From contig NZ_CAKMMW010000025.1 in NCBI RefSeq assembly GCF_927798215.1, positions 1 to 64,000 of the forward strand: a DNA stretch of 64,000 bases, written 5' to 3'. This document shows positions 8,499 through 16,765 of the stretch, one piece after another; position 1 is the stretch's first letter, and the number at the start of each line of letters is the position of its first letter. Both the position numbers and the translations under genes were made by a program. The DNA comes from Paenibacillus_E allorhizoplanae (GTDB lineage Bacteria; Bacillota; Bacilli; Paenibacillales; NBRC-103111). Under the pieces are notes generated by a model. That model made no database searches and was not told the DNA's origin. It worked only from the letters and a program-made list of their open reading frames with translations.

Positions 8499-9263
8499 AT
8501 GCGTTTACGGGGTAGAAAAGGTATCAGAGAAGATATAGAACGTCAAAAAGAACTCGTTGTATTAAATGCCAAGGATTATAAGGGCAAATGGTCCGAGTTG
8601 TTCGGAAACACTAACCCGATTCATGCCGAGCTAGGAATGGGCAAAGGGCGCTTTATTAGTGAAATGAGTAAGAAATATCCGAATATCAATTTCATCGGTG
8701 TGGATATGTATGATGAATTGATCCGCAAGGCAAGTGAGAAAGCTAAGGTTGCCCATGAAATTACCGTTGAGAATGAAGAAGATGCGGTGCTTAGCATTCC
8801 AAACTTAAGGCTGATGTTGTTCAATATCGAGCATATTGAAGAAGCATTTGCTGAAGGTGAGCTAGAGCGCGTTTACTTGAACTTTAGCGATCCGTGGCCT
8901 AAGAAGAAGCATGCGCGCAGACGTCTAACTCATCCAGGTTTTGTTGCCAAATATCAACAAATTCTGAACGACAAGGGCGAAATTCATTTGAAAACCGATT
9001 CACAATCCTTATTTGAATTTTCATTGAATTCTTTTGCGGATATGGGTCTAAGAATGCGCAATATTTCGCTGAATCTTCACGTGGATGGCATTCATCCGGA
9101 TCATGTGATGACGGAGTACGAAACGAAATTCGCTGGACAAGGCATGAATATTCACCGCCTTGAAGTTGTGATTGGACAAGAAGCATTGTCAACACATCAA
9201 GAGCAGTTGAAGCAAGCCGCTGCATCCGCACTTGCTTCTGAATCGAAAGAATCAGCTGAATAG
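8499..9263 (+). CDS. trmB: tRNA (guanine-N7)-methyltransferase
   Basis: TrmB places N7-methylguanosine at position 46 of the tRNA variable loop. The 254-residue protein has MRLRGRKG at its start, a motif I around ELGMGKGRF (about 46-54), GVDMYDE, and the hallmark NFSDPWPKKKH (about 128-138). Length is slightly above the usual 215-240 because of an Ala/Ser/Glu-rich tail. AGGAGG lies ten bases before the ATG. It is monocistronic, with a promoter candidate upstream and a terminator downstream. Confidence 0.93.
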   Translation: MRLRGRKGIREDIERQKELVVLNAKDYKGKWSELFGNTNPIHAELGMGKGRFISEMSKKYPNINFIGVDMYDELIRKASEKAKVAHEITVENEEDAVLSIPNLRLMLFNIEHIEEAFAEGELERVYLNFSDPWPKKKHARRRLTHPGFVAKYQQILNDKGEIHLKTDSQSLFEFSLNSFADMGLRMRNISLNLHVDGIHPDHVMTEYETKFAGQGMNIHRLEVVIGQEALSTHQEQLKQAAASALASESKESAE

Positions 9264-9275
9264 GCTTCTAACAAA

Positions 9276-9324
9276 AACAGACTAATCCATGTTGCGAATG
9301 AGCAGCAAGGATAGTCTGTTTTCT
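9276..9324. terminator. bidirectional terminator between trmB and the glycosyltransferase gene
   Basis: AACAGACTAATCC pairs with GGATAGTCTGTT across a loop of about 20 bases. T-rich sequence follows on the plus side and A-rich sequence precedes it, so it can serve both converging genes. Confidence 0.75.
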
Positions 9325-10451
9325 CATCCTAACAGTTGGAGAATGACTTCTGAACCATCACCCGCTGGCAGGTGACTCTTTCTATGTTGATTAGAAACGC
9401 GCTTGGCCTGAACATCCGCATAGCGGCTAGCCAGCATGGACAACCAATGAGAGATCGTATCCGCTGACTGGATCGATTCTCCGAAGCCATGTCTAGTAAA
9501 ATAATGTACGTTTTCTTCCTCTTGGCCTGGAATGGGATCATAGAATAACATGGGAATCGATTTGGCCAGTCCTTCTGAACACGTCATTCCCCCTGGCTTC
9601 GTAACGAGCAGGTCTGAAACTTCCATTAACTTGCCAATCTCTTGTGTAAATCCGAGCAGGTGAATATGGGGATGCTGATATCGCGGGTCTGCCGCTAGCT
9701 TCGAAATCGCCTTATGGTTATGTCCTAAGCAGAAAATAAACTGAATTCGGTCTCTCCACGTTAGTAAATGCTCGCTCAATGAATCGCCGCCGATAAGCCC
9801 CCAACCTCCGCCCATAACCATTACAGTAGGTCTCGATGAGAGATGGAATTGCTGTCGAATCAATGTCCGATCATGGACTTCTCGGAAGCTGGGATGCACC
9901 GGGATTCCCGTGATTTCGACATGCGCGGCAGCGATGCCATGTACGATAAGTTTATGTTTCACATCTTCGGAAGACACCATGTATTTATTCACCTCACGGC
10001 TGACCCATGTTCCATGAACATCGTAGTCAGTGATAACGGTGCATAGGGGGATATGCAGTCCTGCTCTTTTGAGTCGAGAAACAACCACGCTGGGAAAAGG
10101 ATGCGTACATACGATGGCTTGCGGCGCCCAATGTCTGATCATAGCTGCCGTTTGTGCATAGAAAATGCGGTGAAGGGCGAGCTGTGTCAATGGATTAAGT
10201 GACTTTTGATATTGAGCCCGGTACAAGCGACCATACAATTTGGGTTGCACAGCAATTGTTTTCTTATAAGCACCGAGAATCCAAGGTGCCAACGTGGGAT
10301 GGAGAAAGGAGCCGAGCTCCACAACACGGGTTTCAATCGTTGAGCAGCGCTGTTCTAAGCTGCTGGCTAGTGCGTAAGCAGCTTGCGTATGGCCGGCACC
10401 AAAGCCTTCTGATAAGATAAGCACTCTTCTTTTTCGCGATACTTGTTCCAT
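9324..10451 (-). CDS. MGDG synthase/UgtP-family diacylglycerol glycosyltransferase
   Basis: The 375-residue protein has the N-terminal domain of monogalactosyldiacylglycerol synthases (LSEGFGAGHTQAA, about residues 13-25) and a GT28-type C-terminal domain (MGGGWGLIGGD near 214 and TKPGGMTCSEGLAKS near 285). Relatives transfer glucose or galactose from a UDP-sugar to diacylglycerol at the inner membrane face, making glycolipids and lipoteichoic acid anchors. The acceptor here is inferred. The gene begins four bases after the PAP2 gene ends, with GGGGG as ribosome site, so the two are translationally linked. Confidence 0.82.
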   Translation of the reverse strand: MEQVSRKRRVLILSEGFGAGHTQAAYALASSLEQRCSTIETRVVELGSFLHPTLAPWILGAYKKTIAVQPKLYGRLYRAQYQKSLNPLTQLALHRIFYAQTAAMIRHWAPQAIVCTHPFPSVVVSRLKRAGLHIPLCTVITDYDVHGTWVSREVNKYMVSSEDVKHKLIVHGIAAAHVEITGIPVHPSFREVHDRTLIRQQFHLSSRPTVMVMGGGWGLIGGDSLSEHLLTWRDRIQFIFCLGHNHKAISKLAADPRYQHPHIHLLGFTQEIGKLMEVSDLLVTKPGGMTCSEGLAKSIPMLFYDPIPGQEEENVHYFTRHGFGESIQSADTISHWLSMLASRYADVQAKRVSNQHRKSHLPAGDGSEVILQLLG

Positions 10452-10454
10452 GTT

Positions 10455-10985
10455 CTACCCCCAGAATGCGATTGTCACTACGGATATCGTCGTTCCAATC
10501 AAGCAACCTACGATACAATCGGATGGATAATGAAGTCCCAAGTAAATCCGCGACATACCGACAACGAAGGCAAGAGGGATTAGTAGCAGTCCTAGCATGG
10601 GTAAAGCATATACGATAGGGACGATAACCGAGAAAATAGCCGTGGTATGTCCAGAGGGGAAGGAGTGATCCGTTAGAGGGTTTTTATGTGTAATCGTTTG
10701 AGGATGAACAAGATAAGGTCGAAGTCTAGGGTATCTCTTTTTCATAATGGCAACAGGAATATGGCTGATGGCTAAAGCCAGCAGTGCTTGAAATCCAGCT
10801 ATACGCAGTGAGCCTTGCCCAAAACAGGCCAAGCATAAAGAGATCATAATGGATGCTGTGGCACCGCCCAAATGGGTGAACTTCGTAAAGAATTGATCGA
10901 GGAAATGATGCTGGATCCGTTGATTGACGAAGTGGAATAGACGTGTTTCATGATCTTGAAGCCAATGGACAACTTTGCTGCTCAT
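10455..10985 (-). CDS. PAP2-family membrane phosphatase
   Basis: The 176-residue membrane protein has the three PAP2 motifs: KKRYPRLRP, SFPSGHT and SRIYLGLHYPSD. Such enzymes release phosphate from phosphatidic acid, phosphatidylglycerophosphate or undecaprenyl pyrophosphate outside the membrane. Five hydrophobic segments fit the family. ATG 10985 is chosen because GGAGG lies nine bases upstream; the longer frame to 11078 has no such site. Linkage to a diacylglycerol glycosyltransferase suggests that it supplies diacylglycerol, but bacitracin-target recycling is an alternative. Confidence 0.82.
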   Translation of the reverse strand: MSSKVVHWLQDHETRLFHFVNQRIQHHFLDQFFTKFTHLGGATASIMISLCLACFGQGSLRIAGFQALLALAISHIPVAIMKKRYPRLRPYLVHPQTITHKNPLTDHSFPSGHTTAIFSVIVPIVYALPMLGLLLIPLAFVVGMSRIYLGLHYPSDCIVGCLIGTTISVVTIAFWG

Positions 10986-11330
10986 GAGTAACCGCCTCCT
11001 TCTAACTTGGAATTGCTCCCTATCCTTATTGTACGAAGGGTTTATTAGTGGAGGATTAACTGGATGATAAATATTCATAAATTCAATTTAATGTTGCACT
11101 AATCTGGCGTTAACATTTGTATGGTAGGATGGCAATTAACTTCGACCTGGCTCAGGCAAGTTCGTAGTTCGTAGCATCTCTTGCTAGTGTTTCCGAAATT
11201 TGGAGTGGATATCCCGCCACAGCTTAGGTTGATATATCCTAATTGTGAACGACGGACTCTTAAGGACTTTGTTATGCGAATATTGTTATGGTGGTTAGAG
11301 CTATCCATTAACAGGGTATTTAAGCAAAAG

Positions 11331-11360
11331 TTGTCAGCGAATAGCTGAGTAATTTATAAT
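11331..11360 (+). promoter_or_regulatory. strong SigA promoter candidate
   Basis: TTGTCA (11331-11336) and a perfect TATAAT (11355-11360) are 18 bases apart. The pair is about 320 bases upstream of the next start codon, so it would give a long leader or an independent RNA. Confidence 0.55.
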
Positions 11361-11538
11361 AAGGACGTCACCACATAGAAAAGCTAGTGTTCGTCTAAAT
11401 GGTGAACTTTTGGTACACAATATATGAAAAACGATGAAAACAAGACATTTTCGACCCGATTTCAAGCGCATGCTGTATTCGGCGTGTGCGAACCTCCCAA
11501 ATATCAAAGAACTGACGCTTTTTCGAAGTTTGCAGACT

Positions 11539-11567
11539 TTGACAAACAGGGGGAAAGAGAGGAAAAT
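11539..11567 (+). promoter_or_regulatory. second SigA promoter candidate before the GT2 gene
   Basis: A perfect TTGACA (11539-11544) is followed after 17 bases by GAAAAT (11562-11567), about 110 bases before the ATG at 11680. Confidence 0.4.
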
Positions 11568-11679
11568 CAGAAACGATTGTTTCACCGTTAGTCTGTTAAC
11601 ATGAATGACCTGTACATAAAAGCACTAGGCATACAAAAAGAGATAGCTGACGTGCACAAAAAAAGGGGGACTTTGCTTC

Positions 11680-12915
11680 ATGCTAGACAAGATTATGCTT
11701 GCCGTTCAAGTATTCTTGGCTTTGATCGGCGCGTATCAGTTGTTTTTAACGTTTTTTGGTTGGTATCGTCCCAAAAACAAAAAGATGTATGCTCCACAGA
11801 AATCGTTTGCTGTATTGGTTGCCGCTCATAATGAGGAACAAGTTGTCGGTGCTTTGATTGAGAACCTGAAGACCTTAGATTATCCGAAAGAGCTCTATGA
11901 CATCTTCGTGATTTGTGACAACTGTACGGATAACACGGCTGACATTGCCCGTCACCACGGGGTGTACGCGATGGAACGCCATAACCCGAACCTTAGAGGG
12001 AAAGGGTATGCGATTGAATGGATGCTCAAAGAGTTATGGAAACGTGAGCGTCAGTACGACGGTATCGTAATGTTCGATGCGGATAACCTGGTTAGTCCAG
12101 ATTATTTGATTCACATGAATAACGATCTGTGTTCAGGCTCCCGCGTGATTCAAGCTTATCTAGATACGAAAAATCCGAATGATTCATGGATTACGGGGTC
12201 TTTCGCTATCTCTTATTTCTACGCGAACCGTTTTGTTCAAACCCCAAGATCCAACCTGGGACTAGCCAATTACCTTGGCGGTACGGGCATGTGCTTCGAC
12301 TCCAATCTGTTAAAGCAAATTGGCTGGCGCGCAACGAGCTTGGTTGAGGATCTTGAGTTCTCGATGAGATGTATTCAAATGGGGATCAAACCTACGTTCA
12401 ACTACGATACAAGGGTTTACGATGAGAAACCGCTATCCTTCAACGCTTCTGCTAAGCAGCGGCTACGTTGGATGCAAGGTCACTTTGAAGTAGCCAAACG
12501 TTTCTTCTTCCCATTGCTATGGCAAGGGATTAAGACGGGAAGCTGGATGAAAATTGACGCGGCGATCTATTCCGCGAATGTATACAATTTCTTCTTTGGT
12601 GCCATTCTAACAGTTATGCTATGGATCCAATCCATGACATCACACGGGACAGCTGATTCGGCTTTGGTTCATGTCAATCCGGCTGTTATCAATTCACTCA
12701 GCTTGGCCATCTACGTATTGCTTCCGATGTCTATGCTGATTGAGAAGGCTCATAAGAAGACCTACAAATATTTGTTGCTTTACCCGATTTTCATGCTGTC
12801 TTGGTGGCCAATTACGTTCTATGCGTTCTTCACGCAAAACAACAAACAATGGAGTCACACAGAGCATACGCGTGTAATCCGGTTGGATGAAATGAAAAGT
12901 AAACAAGTGAGTTGA
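11680..12915 (+). CDS. membrane family 2 glycosyltransferase
   Basis: The 411-residue protein has one N-terminal membrane segment (about 5-27), a GT-A glycosyltransferase domain and two or three C-terminal membrane segments. Visible catalytic signatures are VAAHNEE, ICDNCTDNT, the metal-binding FDADN (about 131-135), the acceptor-side EDLEFS, and KQRLRWMQGH, the QxxRW motif of processive enzymes. This layout resembles poly-N-acetylglucosamine, hyaluronan and cellulose synthases. The sugar and product are not deducible. AAGGGGG lies ten bases before the ATG. It ends within the promoter of the infC operon. Confidence 0.85.
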   Translation: MLDKIMLAVQVFLALIGAYQLFLTFFGWYRPKNKKMYAPQKSFAVLVAAHNEEQVVGALIENLKTLDYPKELYDIFVICDNCTDNTADIARHHGVYAMERHNPNLRGKGYAIEWMLKELWKRERQYDGIVMFDADNLVSPDYLIHMNNDLCSGSRVIQAYLDTKNPNDSWITGSFAISYFYANRFVQTPRSNLGLANYLGGTGMCFDSNLLKQIGWRATSLVEDLEFSMRCIQMGIKPTFNYDTRVYDEKPLSFNASAKQRLRWMQGHFEVAKRFFFPLLWQGIKTGSWMKIDAAIYSANVYNFFFGAILTVMLWIQSMTSHGTADSALVHVNPAVINSLSLAIYVLLPMSMLIEKAHKKTYKYLLLYPIFMLSWWPITFYAFFTQNNKQWSHTEHTRVIRLDEMKSKQVS

Positions 12916-12940
12916 CTTTTCCAGAATGAGATGATAATAT
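12912..12940 (+). promoter_or_regulatory. SigA promoter of the infC-rpmI-rplT operon
   Basis: TTGACT (12912-12917) and TAATAT (12935-12940) are 17 bases apart. The -35 box overlaps the last codon of the preceding gene. Transcription would start near 12947 and run through the leader described next. Confidence 0.6.
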
Positions 12941-12949
12941 GTTTCAAGT

Positions 12950-13126
12950 AAAGCAGAAGCGCCCGCTTCTCACCTGACTAACGCAACGTTGGCTGGTTTG
13001 AATGAATCATCATGTACATTCAATAGGTTTGTCTTAAACCTGTTATTGATGAAGATGTGGGCCCACTGTGCCCGCATCTTTTTTATATTTGGAAGAGAGT
13101 TACATACTTTATGGAGGTGGAACACG
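12950..13126 (+). promoter_or_regulatory. L20-type leader with attenuator upstream of infC
   Basis: The leader folds into a small hairpin AGAAGC-GCCC-GCTTCT (12955-12970), a second hairpin CAATAGGTTT with AAACCTGTTATTG (13021-13048), and a terminator hairpin AGATGTGGGC with GCCCGCATCT followed by six T (13053-13085), all before the ribosome site of infC. In Bacillus the infC operon is repressed by L20 through transcription attenuation in such a leader (Rfam L20 leader). The equivalence is inferred from position and shape. Confidence 0.7.
13053..13085 (+). terminator. attenuator terminator in the infC leader
   Basis: A ten-base-pair stem with one G-U pair, a five-base loop and a T-run lies 42 bases upstream of the infC start, so it must be conditional. 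Confidence 0.75.
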
Positions 13127-13642
13127 ATTAGCAAAGACCATATGATTAATGACGAGATTCGTGTGAAGGAAGTACGCCTTATTGGGGCGGACGGAGAACA
13201 ACTTGGCATAACACCAATTCGCGAAGCTCTTCAAATTGCACTTGACGCGAACCTTGATTTAGTAAACGTTGCACCGACGGCGAAGCCGCCTGTCTGCCGC
13301 ATTATGGATTACGGCAAGTTCCGTTATGAAACGCAGAAGAAAGAAAAAGAAGCACGTAAGAATCAGAAGATTGTGGATATCAAAGAAATTCGCCTGAGTG
13401 CGACGATCGATGAACATGACTTCCAAACGAAGCTTCGCAACGCAGTTAAGTTTCTTGGTGAAGGCGATAAAGTCAAAGCTAGCGTTCGTTTCCGTGGTCG
13501 TGAAATTGCGCACTCGGAGATTGGTCGCAAAGTGCTTGAGCGCCTTGCTACAGAAACTGCTGAAATCTCCTCACAGGAGCGTGCTCCTAAGCTTGAGGGA
13601 AGAAGCATGATCATGATCTTAACGCCAAAAGCGACAACTTAG
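13127..13642 (+). CDS. infC: translation initiation factor IF-3, AUU start
   Basis: IF-3 binds the 30S subunit and rejects wrong start codons. The frame is open far upstream, but GGAGGTGG at 13113-13120 sits six bases before ATT 13127, which gives a 171-residue protein beginning with (I/M)SKDHMINDEIR, the same N-terminus and length as Bacillus IF-3. The rare AUU start is the classic device by which IF-3 limits its own synthesis. Typical motifs are visible: APTAKPPVCRIMDYGKFRYE and the C-terminal KVKASVRFRGRE. The operon continues with rpmI 31 bases downstream. Confidence 0.93.
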   Translation: MSKDHMINDEIRVKEVRLIGADGEQLGITPIREALQIALDANLDLVNVAPTAKPPVCRIMDYGKFRYETQKKEKEARKNQKIVDIKEIRLSATIDEHDFQTKLRNAVKFLGEGDKVKASVRFRGREIAHSEIGRKVLERLATETAEISSQERAPKLEGRSMIMILTPKATT

Positions 13643-13673
13643 GCGAGTATACTAAATTAGGAGGAACAACAAC

Positions 13674-13877
13674 ATGCCGAAAATGAAAACACACAGCAGC
13701 CTGAAAGGCCGTTTCAAAATCACTGGCACAGGCAAAGTGATGAGATACAAACAAGGTAAGAACCACTTGCTTTCTGGTAAATCATCCAAGCAAAAACGCG
13801 TATTGTCCACGAACCCAACAATGGCTCCTGGCGATGTACGTCGTTTGCAACAACAACTGTCCCTTATCAAAGGTTAA
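13674..13877 (+). CDS. rpmI: 50S ribosomal protein L35
   Basis: The 67-residue basic protein begins MPKMKTHSSLKGRFKITG, diagnostic for L35, and has the usual length. AGGAGG lies eight or so bases upstream. It is the middle gene of infC-rpmI-rplT. Confidence 0.97.
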   Translation: MPKMKTHSSLKGRFKITGTGKVMRYKQGKNHLLSGKSSKQKRVLSTNPTMAPGDVRRLQQQLSLIKG

Positions 13878-13933
13878 TTGTAACGTAGCATAAAATTCGA
13901 ACATCATTTATATATCCCAGGAGGTAGTTCACA

Positions 13934-14293
13934 ATGGCAAGAGTCAAGGGCGGATTTATTCGCGCTCACCGTCGTAAGAAAATTTTGAAATTAGCAAAAG
14001 GTTATTTCGGTTCCAAACACCGTTTATTTAAAACAGCTAAAGAGCAAGTAATGAAGTCATTGGTATATGCATACCGTGACCGTCGTCAAACAAAACGTAA
14101 CTTCCGTAGACTTTGGATTACTCGTATCAATGCAGGCGCTCGTCAAAACGGCTTGAGCTACAGCAAATTGATGCACGGCCTTAAATTGGCTGGTATCGAA
14201 GTTAACCGTAAAATCTTGGCTGACCTAGCTGTGAATGATTCCAAAGCGTTCAACGATTTGGCAACAGCTGCAAAAGCGAAAGTAAACGCGTAA
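13934..14293 (+). CDS. rplT: 50S ribosomal protein L20
   Basis: The 119-residue protein starts MARVKGGFIRAHRRKKILK and carries the basic RNA-binding helix of L20, an early assembly protein of the large subunit. In Bacillus it also binds the operon leader to reduce expression. CAGGAGG precedes the ATG. The final gene of the operon, followed by a strong terminator. Confidence 0.97.
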   Translation: MARVKGGFIRAHRRKKILKLAKGYFGSKHRLFKTAKEQVMKSLVYAYRDRRQTKRNFRRLWITRINAGARQNGLSYSKLMHGLKLAGIEVNRKILADLAVNDSKAFNDLATAAKAKVNA

Positions 14294-14309
14294 GCGATGC
14301 GATGCGCCT

Positions 14310-14346
14310 AAGAGCTTGTCCCCATCAGGGGGCAGGCTCTTTTTTC
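14310..14346 (+). terminator. operon terminator after rplT
   Basis: AGAGCTTGTCCCC and GGGGGCAGGCTCT form a long stem followed by six T. Confidence 0.92.
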
Positions 14347-14371
14347 ATCTTATGGAGAGTTTCGGCAGGAC

Positions 14372-15475
14372 TCAGATGTCTGAGGTGGCCTTTGGAGCTG
14401 GAATCTTCCGAAAGCGGATCACGATAAACATGAGTAGGGGAATGATCACCTGAAATAGCGGGTAAAGCTTCACACTAAACTTAAGCCCTAGCCAAACGTG
14501 TACGGAATAGTTGGGTTCAAGGAATGAAGTGATGAAGATCAGGCTGCCCACAATAACAAGCCAGGTAGCTTTCCGTAAGGAAGGGAAAATGTGTGCCAAA
14601 GCATAAACAGCTCCCCAGAAGAAGGTTGTCATTTTGACAAACAGACCAAGAAAGAGCAGTAACGTGACGAGAACATCGAGGCGTTCAAAAATATCGCCAA
14701 CCTCAATGAGCTGCACAGTTTGCAGGAAGGGTAAAGTGCTGTTGGCAGCTAATGTGGTGCCGAGTACGGTAATGTTGATGATATTCATCAAGATCAAGAA
14801 GAGGGAGACGATGGTATAAGCCGTAAGACTTAGCTTTTTCACCTTCTTTTGTTCAGGCAGCATATGCCAAACCATGAAGAAGATAATGGTTTGCCCGAAA
14901 GGAAAGGAGACCATGTCCGGGAAAGCTGCTCGAAGGACGGGTTTAAAGCCATCTTCTAAGGTGGGCAATAAATTATCGAAATGAATTAAATGAGCGATGC
15001 TAATGAGGAAAATAAGCAAGCCGTAACTGATTGCGACGATAGGAAGCAGAGTTTCTGTCACTCGAAATAGGGTATCTACCCCCATCATAATGGCGTATGA
15101 GGCTAACAATAGGATAATGAACATGGTGATATATTTAGGTGTAGTGTTCAGTAACGTTAAATTCGAGATTTCCCCGAAATCACGGACATTTCTCATGGAC
15201 TCATAAGCAAAATAGATCGCAAAGGAAACTCCGAGGACACTGCCGGCGACTTTGCCGAAACAGATTCGAAGGAGTCTGACAATATCCTGCTCAGGAGCTC
15301 GACGTTGAATGGATACAAACATTAACAATAAGAAGAATCCAGCTGCTGCTGCAGCCAACATGGCAAGCCAAGAGTCCTGCTTCGCACTGCTCCCTAGCGC
15401 GAATAGCGGAGTGCTCCCGATTTCGAATAGGATAATCATAACAACGAGTTGATAGTTCGTAATGCGTTCTTCCAA
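14372..15475 (-). CDS. spore germinant receptor B subunit (GerAB/YndE family)
   Basis: The 367-residue integral membrane protein shows about ten hydrophobic segments typical of the GerAB family, which belongs to the amino acid-polyamine transporter superfamily and binds the germinant. It sits in the inner spore membrane with the A and C subunits. The start is TTG at 15475: the codons MEERITNYQL follow GAGG at nine bases, and no ATG is nearby. It is the last gene of a minus-strand operon with the unusual order A-C-B. Confidence 0.88.
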   Translation of the reverse strand: MEERITNYQLVVMIILFEIGSTPLFALGSSAKQDSWLAMLAAAAAGFFLLLMFVSIQRRAPEQDIVRLLRICFGKVAGSVLGVSFAIYFAYESMRNVRDFGEISNLTLLNTTPKYITMFIILLLASYAIMMGVDTLFRVTETLLPIVAISYGLLIFLISIAHLIHFDNLLPTLEDGFKPVLRAAFPDMVSFPFGQTIIFFMVWHMLPEQKKVKKLSLTAYTIVSLFLILMNIINITVLGTTLAANSTLPFLQTVQLIEVGDIFERLDVLVTLLLFLGLFVKMTTFFWGAVYALAHIFPSLRKATWLVIVGSLIFITSFLEPNYSVHVWLGLKFSVKLYPLFQVIIPLLMFIVIRFRKIPAPKATSDI

Positions 15476-15511
15476 GACCCTCTACCTCATTCCACTGTGA
15501 ACTAGAACAGA

Positions 15512-16741
15512 TCACTCACCTGTTTCTTTGGACATTTCCTTAAAAGCTTTACCGCTCATACCGATTCTTGTAATCTTCACTTTCACGTTAGTTGCTAATT
15601 CAAGTTTGGCGAAATGCTCCTCCCAATCGGGTTTAACCTGTTTCCAAACCTTGGGGTTATGCTTATGTATCACATCCGCGAAATGAAAGATATCTAGATT
15701 GTTCTTAACAGCGACTTGAAAGGCATCGGTCATGAGTCGTGTGATTTCGGCACTTGCGATTCGTTCCATGGTATGCAAGTCCTTAGGCTGCGTAGGGTCA
15801 TTTGGACAGCCATTCTCATTCAGGGTACCACTTGTATCCACATCAACATGCATAACCAAATGGCCATCTTCAGAGAAGATAGGCTTCAATTTGCTTTTGC
15901 TCTGATCGATTCGCAGTGCTGCTTTAATATCTTTGCTTCCTTCTGTACAACCAAAGAACAAGGTCGTGTGATGAATGGTATTCCGAATCCAACTAATGCC
16001 ATATTCTTGTTCTGCTGTAAACCAGCCAATTAGTTTATCTTTTTTGAACACAGCCATTCTGCCAAGCTTAAGCTTATTGGTGAAGGAAGTTTTCTTCAGA
16101 GTGGCAATTGTCGTATTCTCACCTTCACCAGAGATCACAATTTCGGGGACAAGTGTGAAAGGAGCGTCGCTTGCGATCCCCATCATCATTTGATACATGG
16201 AAACTTGTTGGAAATTAGATCCATTCTTAGCCTCGTTGTGAATCATGTTTTTAATGGCAGCTCCAGGCACTTTCTCTAGTGGAACAATTTGCTCCAGAAT
16301 CTTGCGCCCTTCTCCAGTTGTCACTAAAATGCCTACCGTTTCGCGTGAATCTGAATTGCGCAGGTAGACGTCCAGTAACTGGGAAATGCCCTCTTTAGCC
16401 GCTTTTTCACCGATGACAATCACACGATTATGTGCAAAAAAAAGAGATCTTGGCATCTCTAAACTCGATTGCTGTACAGCCCCTCGGATTGAACCGCCGC
16501 TTGTAGAGAAAACCATGACAGGTGCTTGCTGCCCAGGGCTTCCCCCTGTATTCGGGTTGGCGATAGATTGTGGGATAACCACCTGATAAGATACGGTCCA
16601 CACTTTCCCGTCCCAATCGATGGCGGTCGCTGAGGTGATAGCAAGTTGGTTCAGTTCTTTGCGATCCCAACAGCCTGTTAGCAGTAAACAGCATAAACTG
16701 AGGATCATCAAACACACGTAACGGTTGAGCTTCTGATTCAT
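15512..16741 (-). CDS. spore germinant receptor C subunit, lipoprotein (GerAC family)
   Basis: The 409-residue protein has a lipoprotein signal with lipobox LLTGC (cysteine near residue 24), followed by WDRKELNQ, the conserved start of mature GerAC proteins. It is anchored to the outer face of the spore inner membrane. ATG 16741 is chosen because GGGAGGA is seven bases upstream; the longer frame begins inside the intergenic gap. It lies 24 bases after the A gene and 36 before the B gene. Confidence 0.9.
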   Translation of the reverse strand: MNQKLNRYVCLMILSLCCLLLTGCWDRKELNQLAITSATAIDWDGKVWTVSYQVVIPQSIANPNTGGSPGQQAPVMVFSTSGGSIRGAVQQSSLEMPRSLFFAHNRVIVIGEKAAKEGISQLLDVYLRNSDSRETVGILVTTGEGRKILEQIVPLEKVPGAAIKNMIHNEAKNGSNFQQVSMYQMMMGIASDAPFTLVPEIVISGEGENTTIATLKKTSFTNKLKLGRMAVFKKDKLIGWFTAEQEYGISWIRNTIHHTTLFFGCTEGSKDIKAALRIDQSKSKLKPIFSEDGHLVMHVDVDTSGTLNENGCPNDPTQPKDLHTMERIASAEITRLMTDAFQVAVKNNLDIFHFADVIHKHNPKVWKQVKPDWEEHFAKLELATNVKVKITRIGMSGKAFKEMSKETGE

Positions 16742-16765
16742 GTCGATATCCTCCCAGAGCATGTC

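Larger units (their letters stand above)
10986..11679. other. 694-bp region without a clear gene
   Basis: No reading frame here has a ribosome binding site and recognisable protein. It holds two promoter-like pairs reading towards the glycosyltransferase gene (listed separately). Short frames on both strands (for example 11424-11591 plus and 11334-11585 minus) overlap each other and lack initiation signals. The region may contain a long 5' leader or an unrecognised small RNA. Confidence 0.5.

Noticed and set aside
11424..11591. 55-codon plus-strand frame beginning MKNDENKTF in the 694-bp gap, with an 83-codon minus frame over the same bases
   Set aside because: Neither has a ribosome binding site, and both cover the second promoter candidate. 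They cannot be told apart from chance frames.
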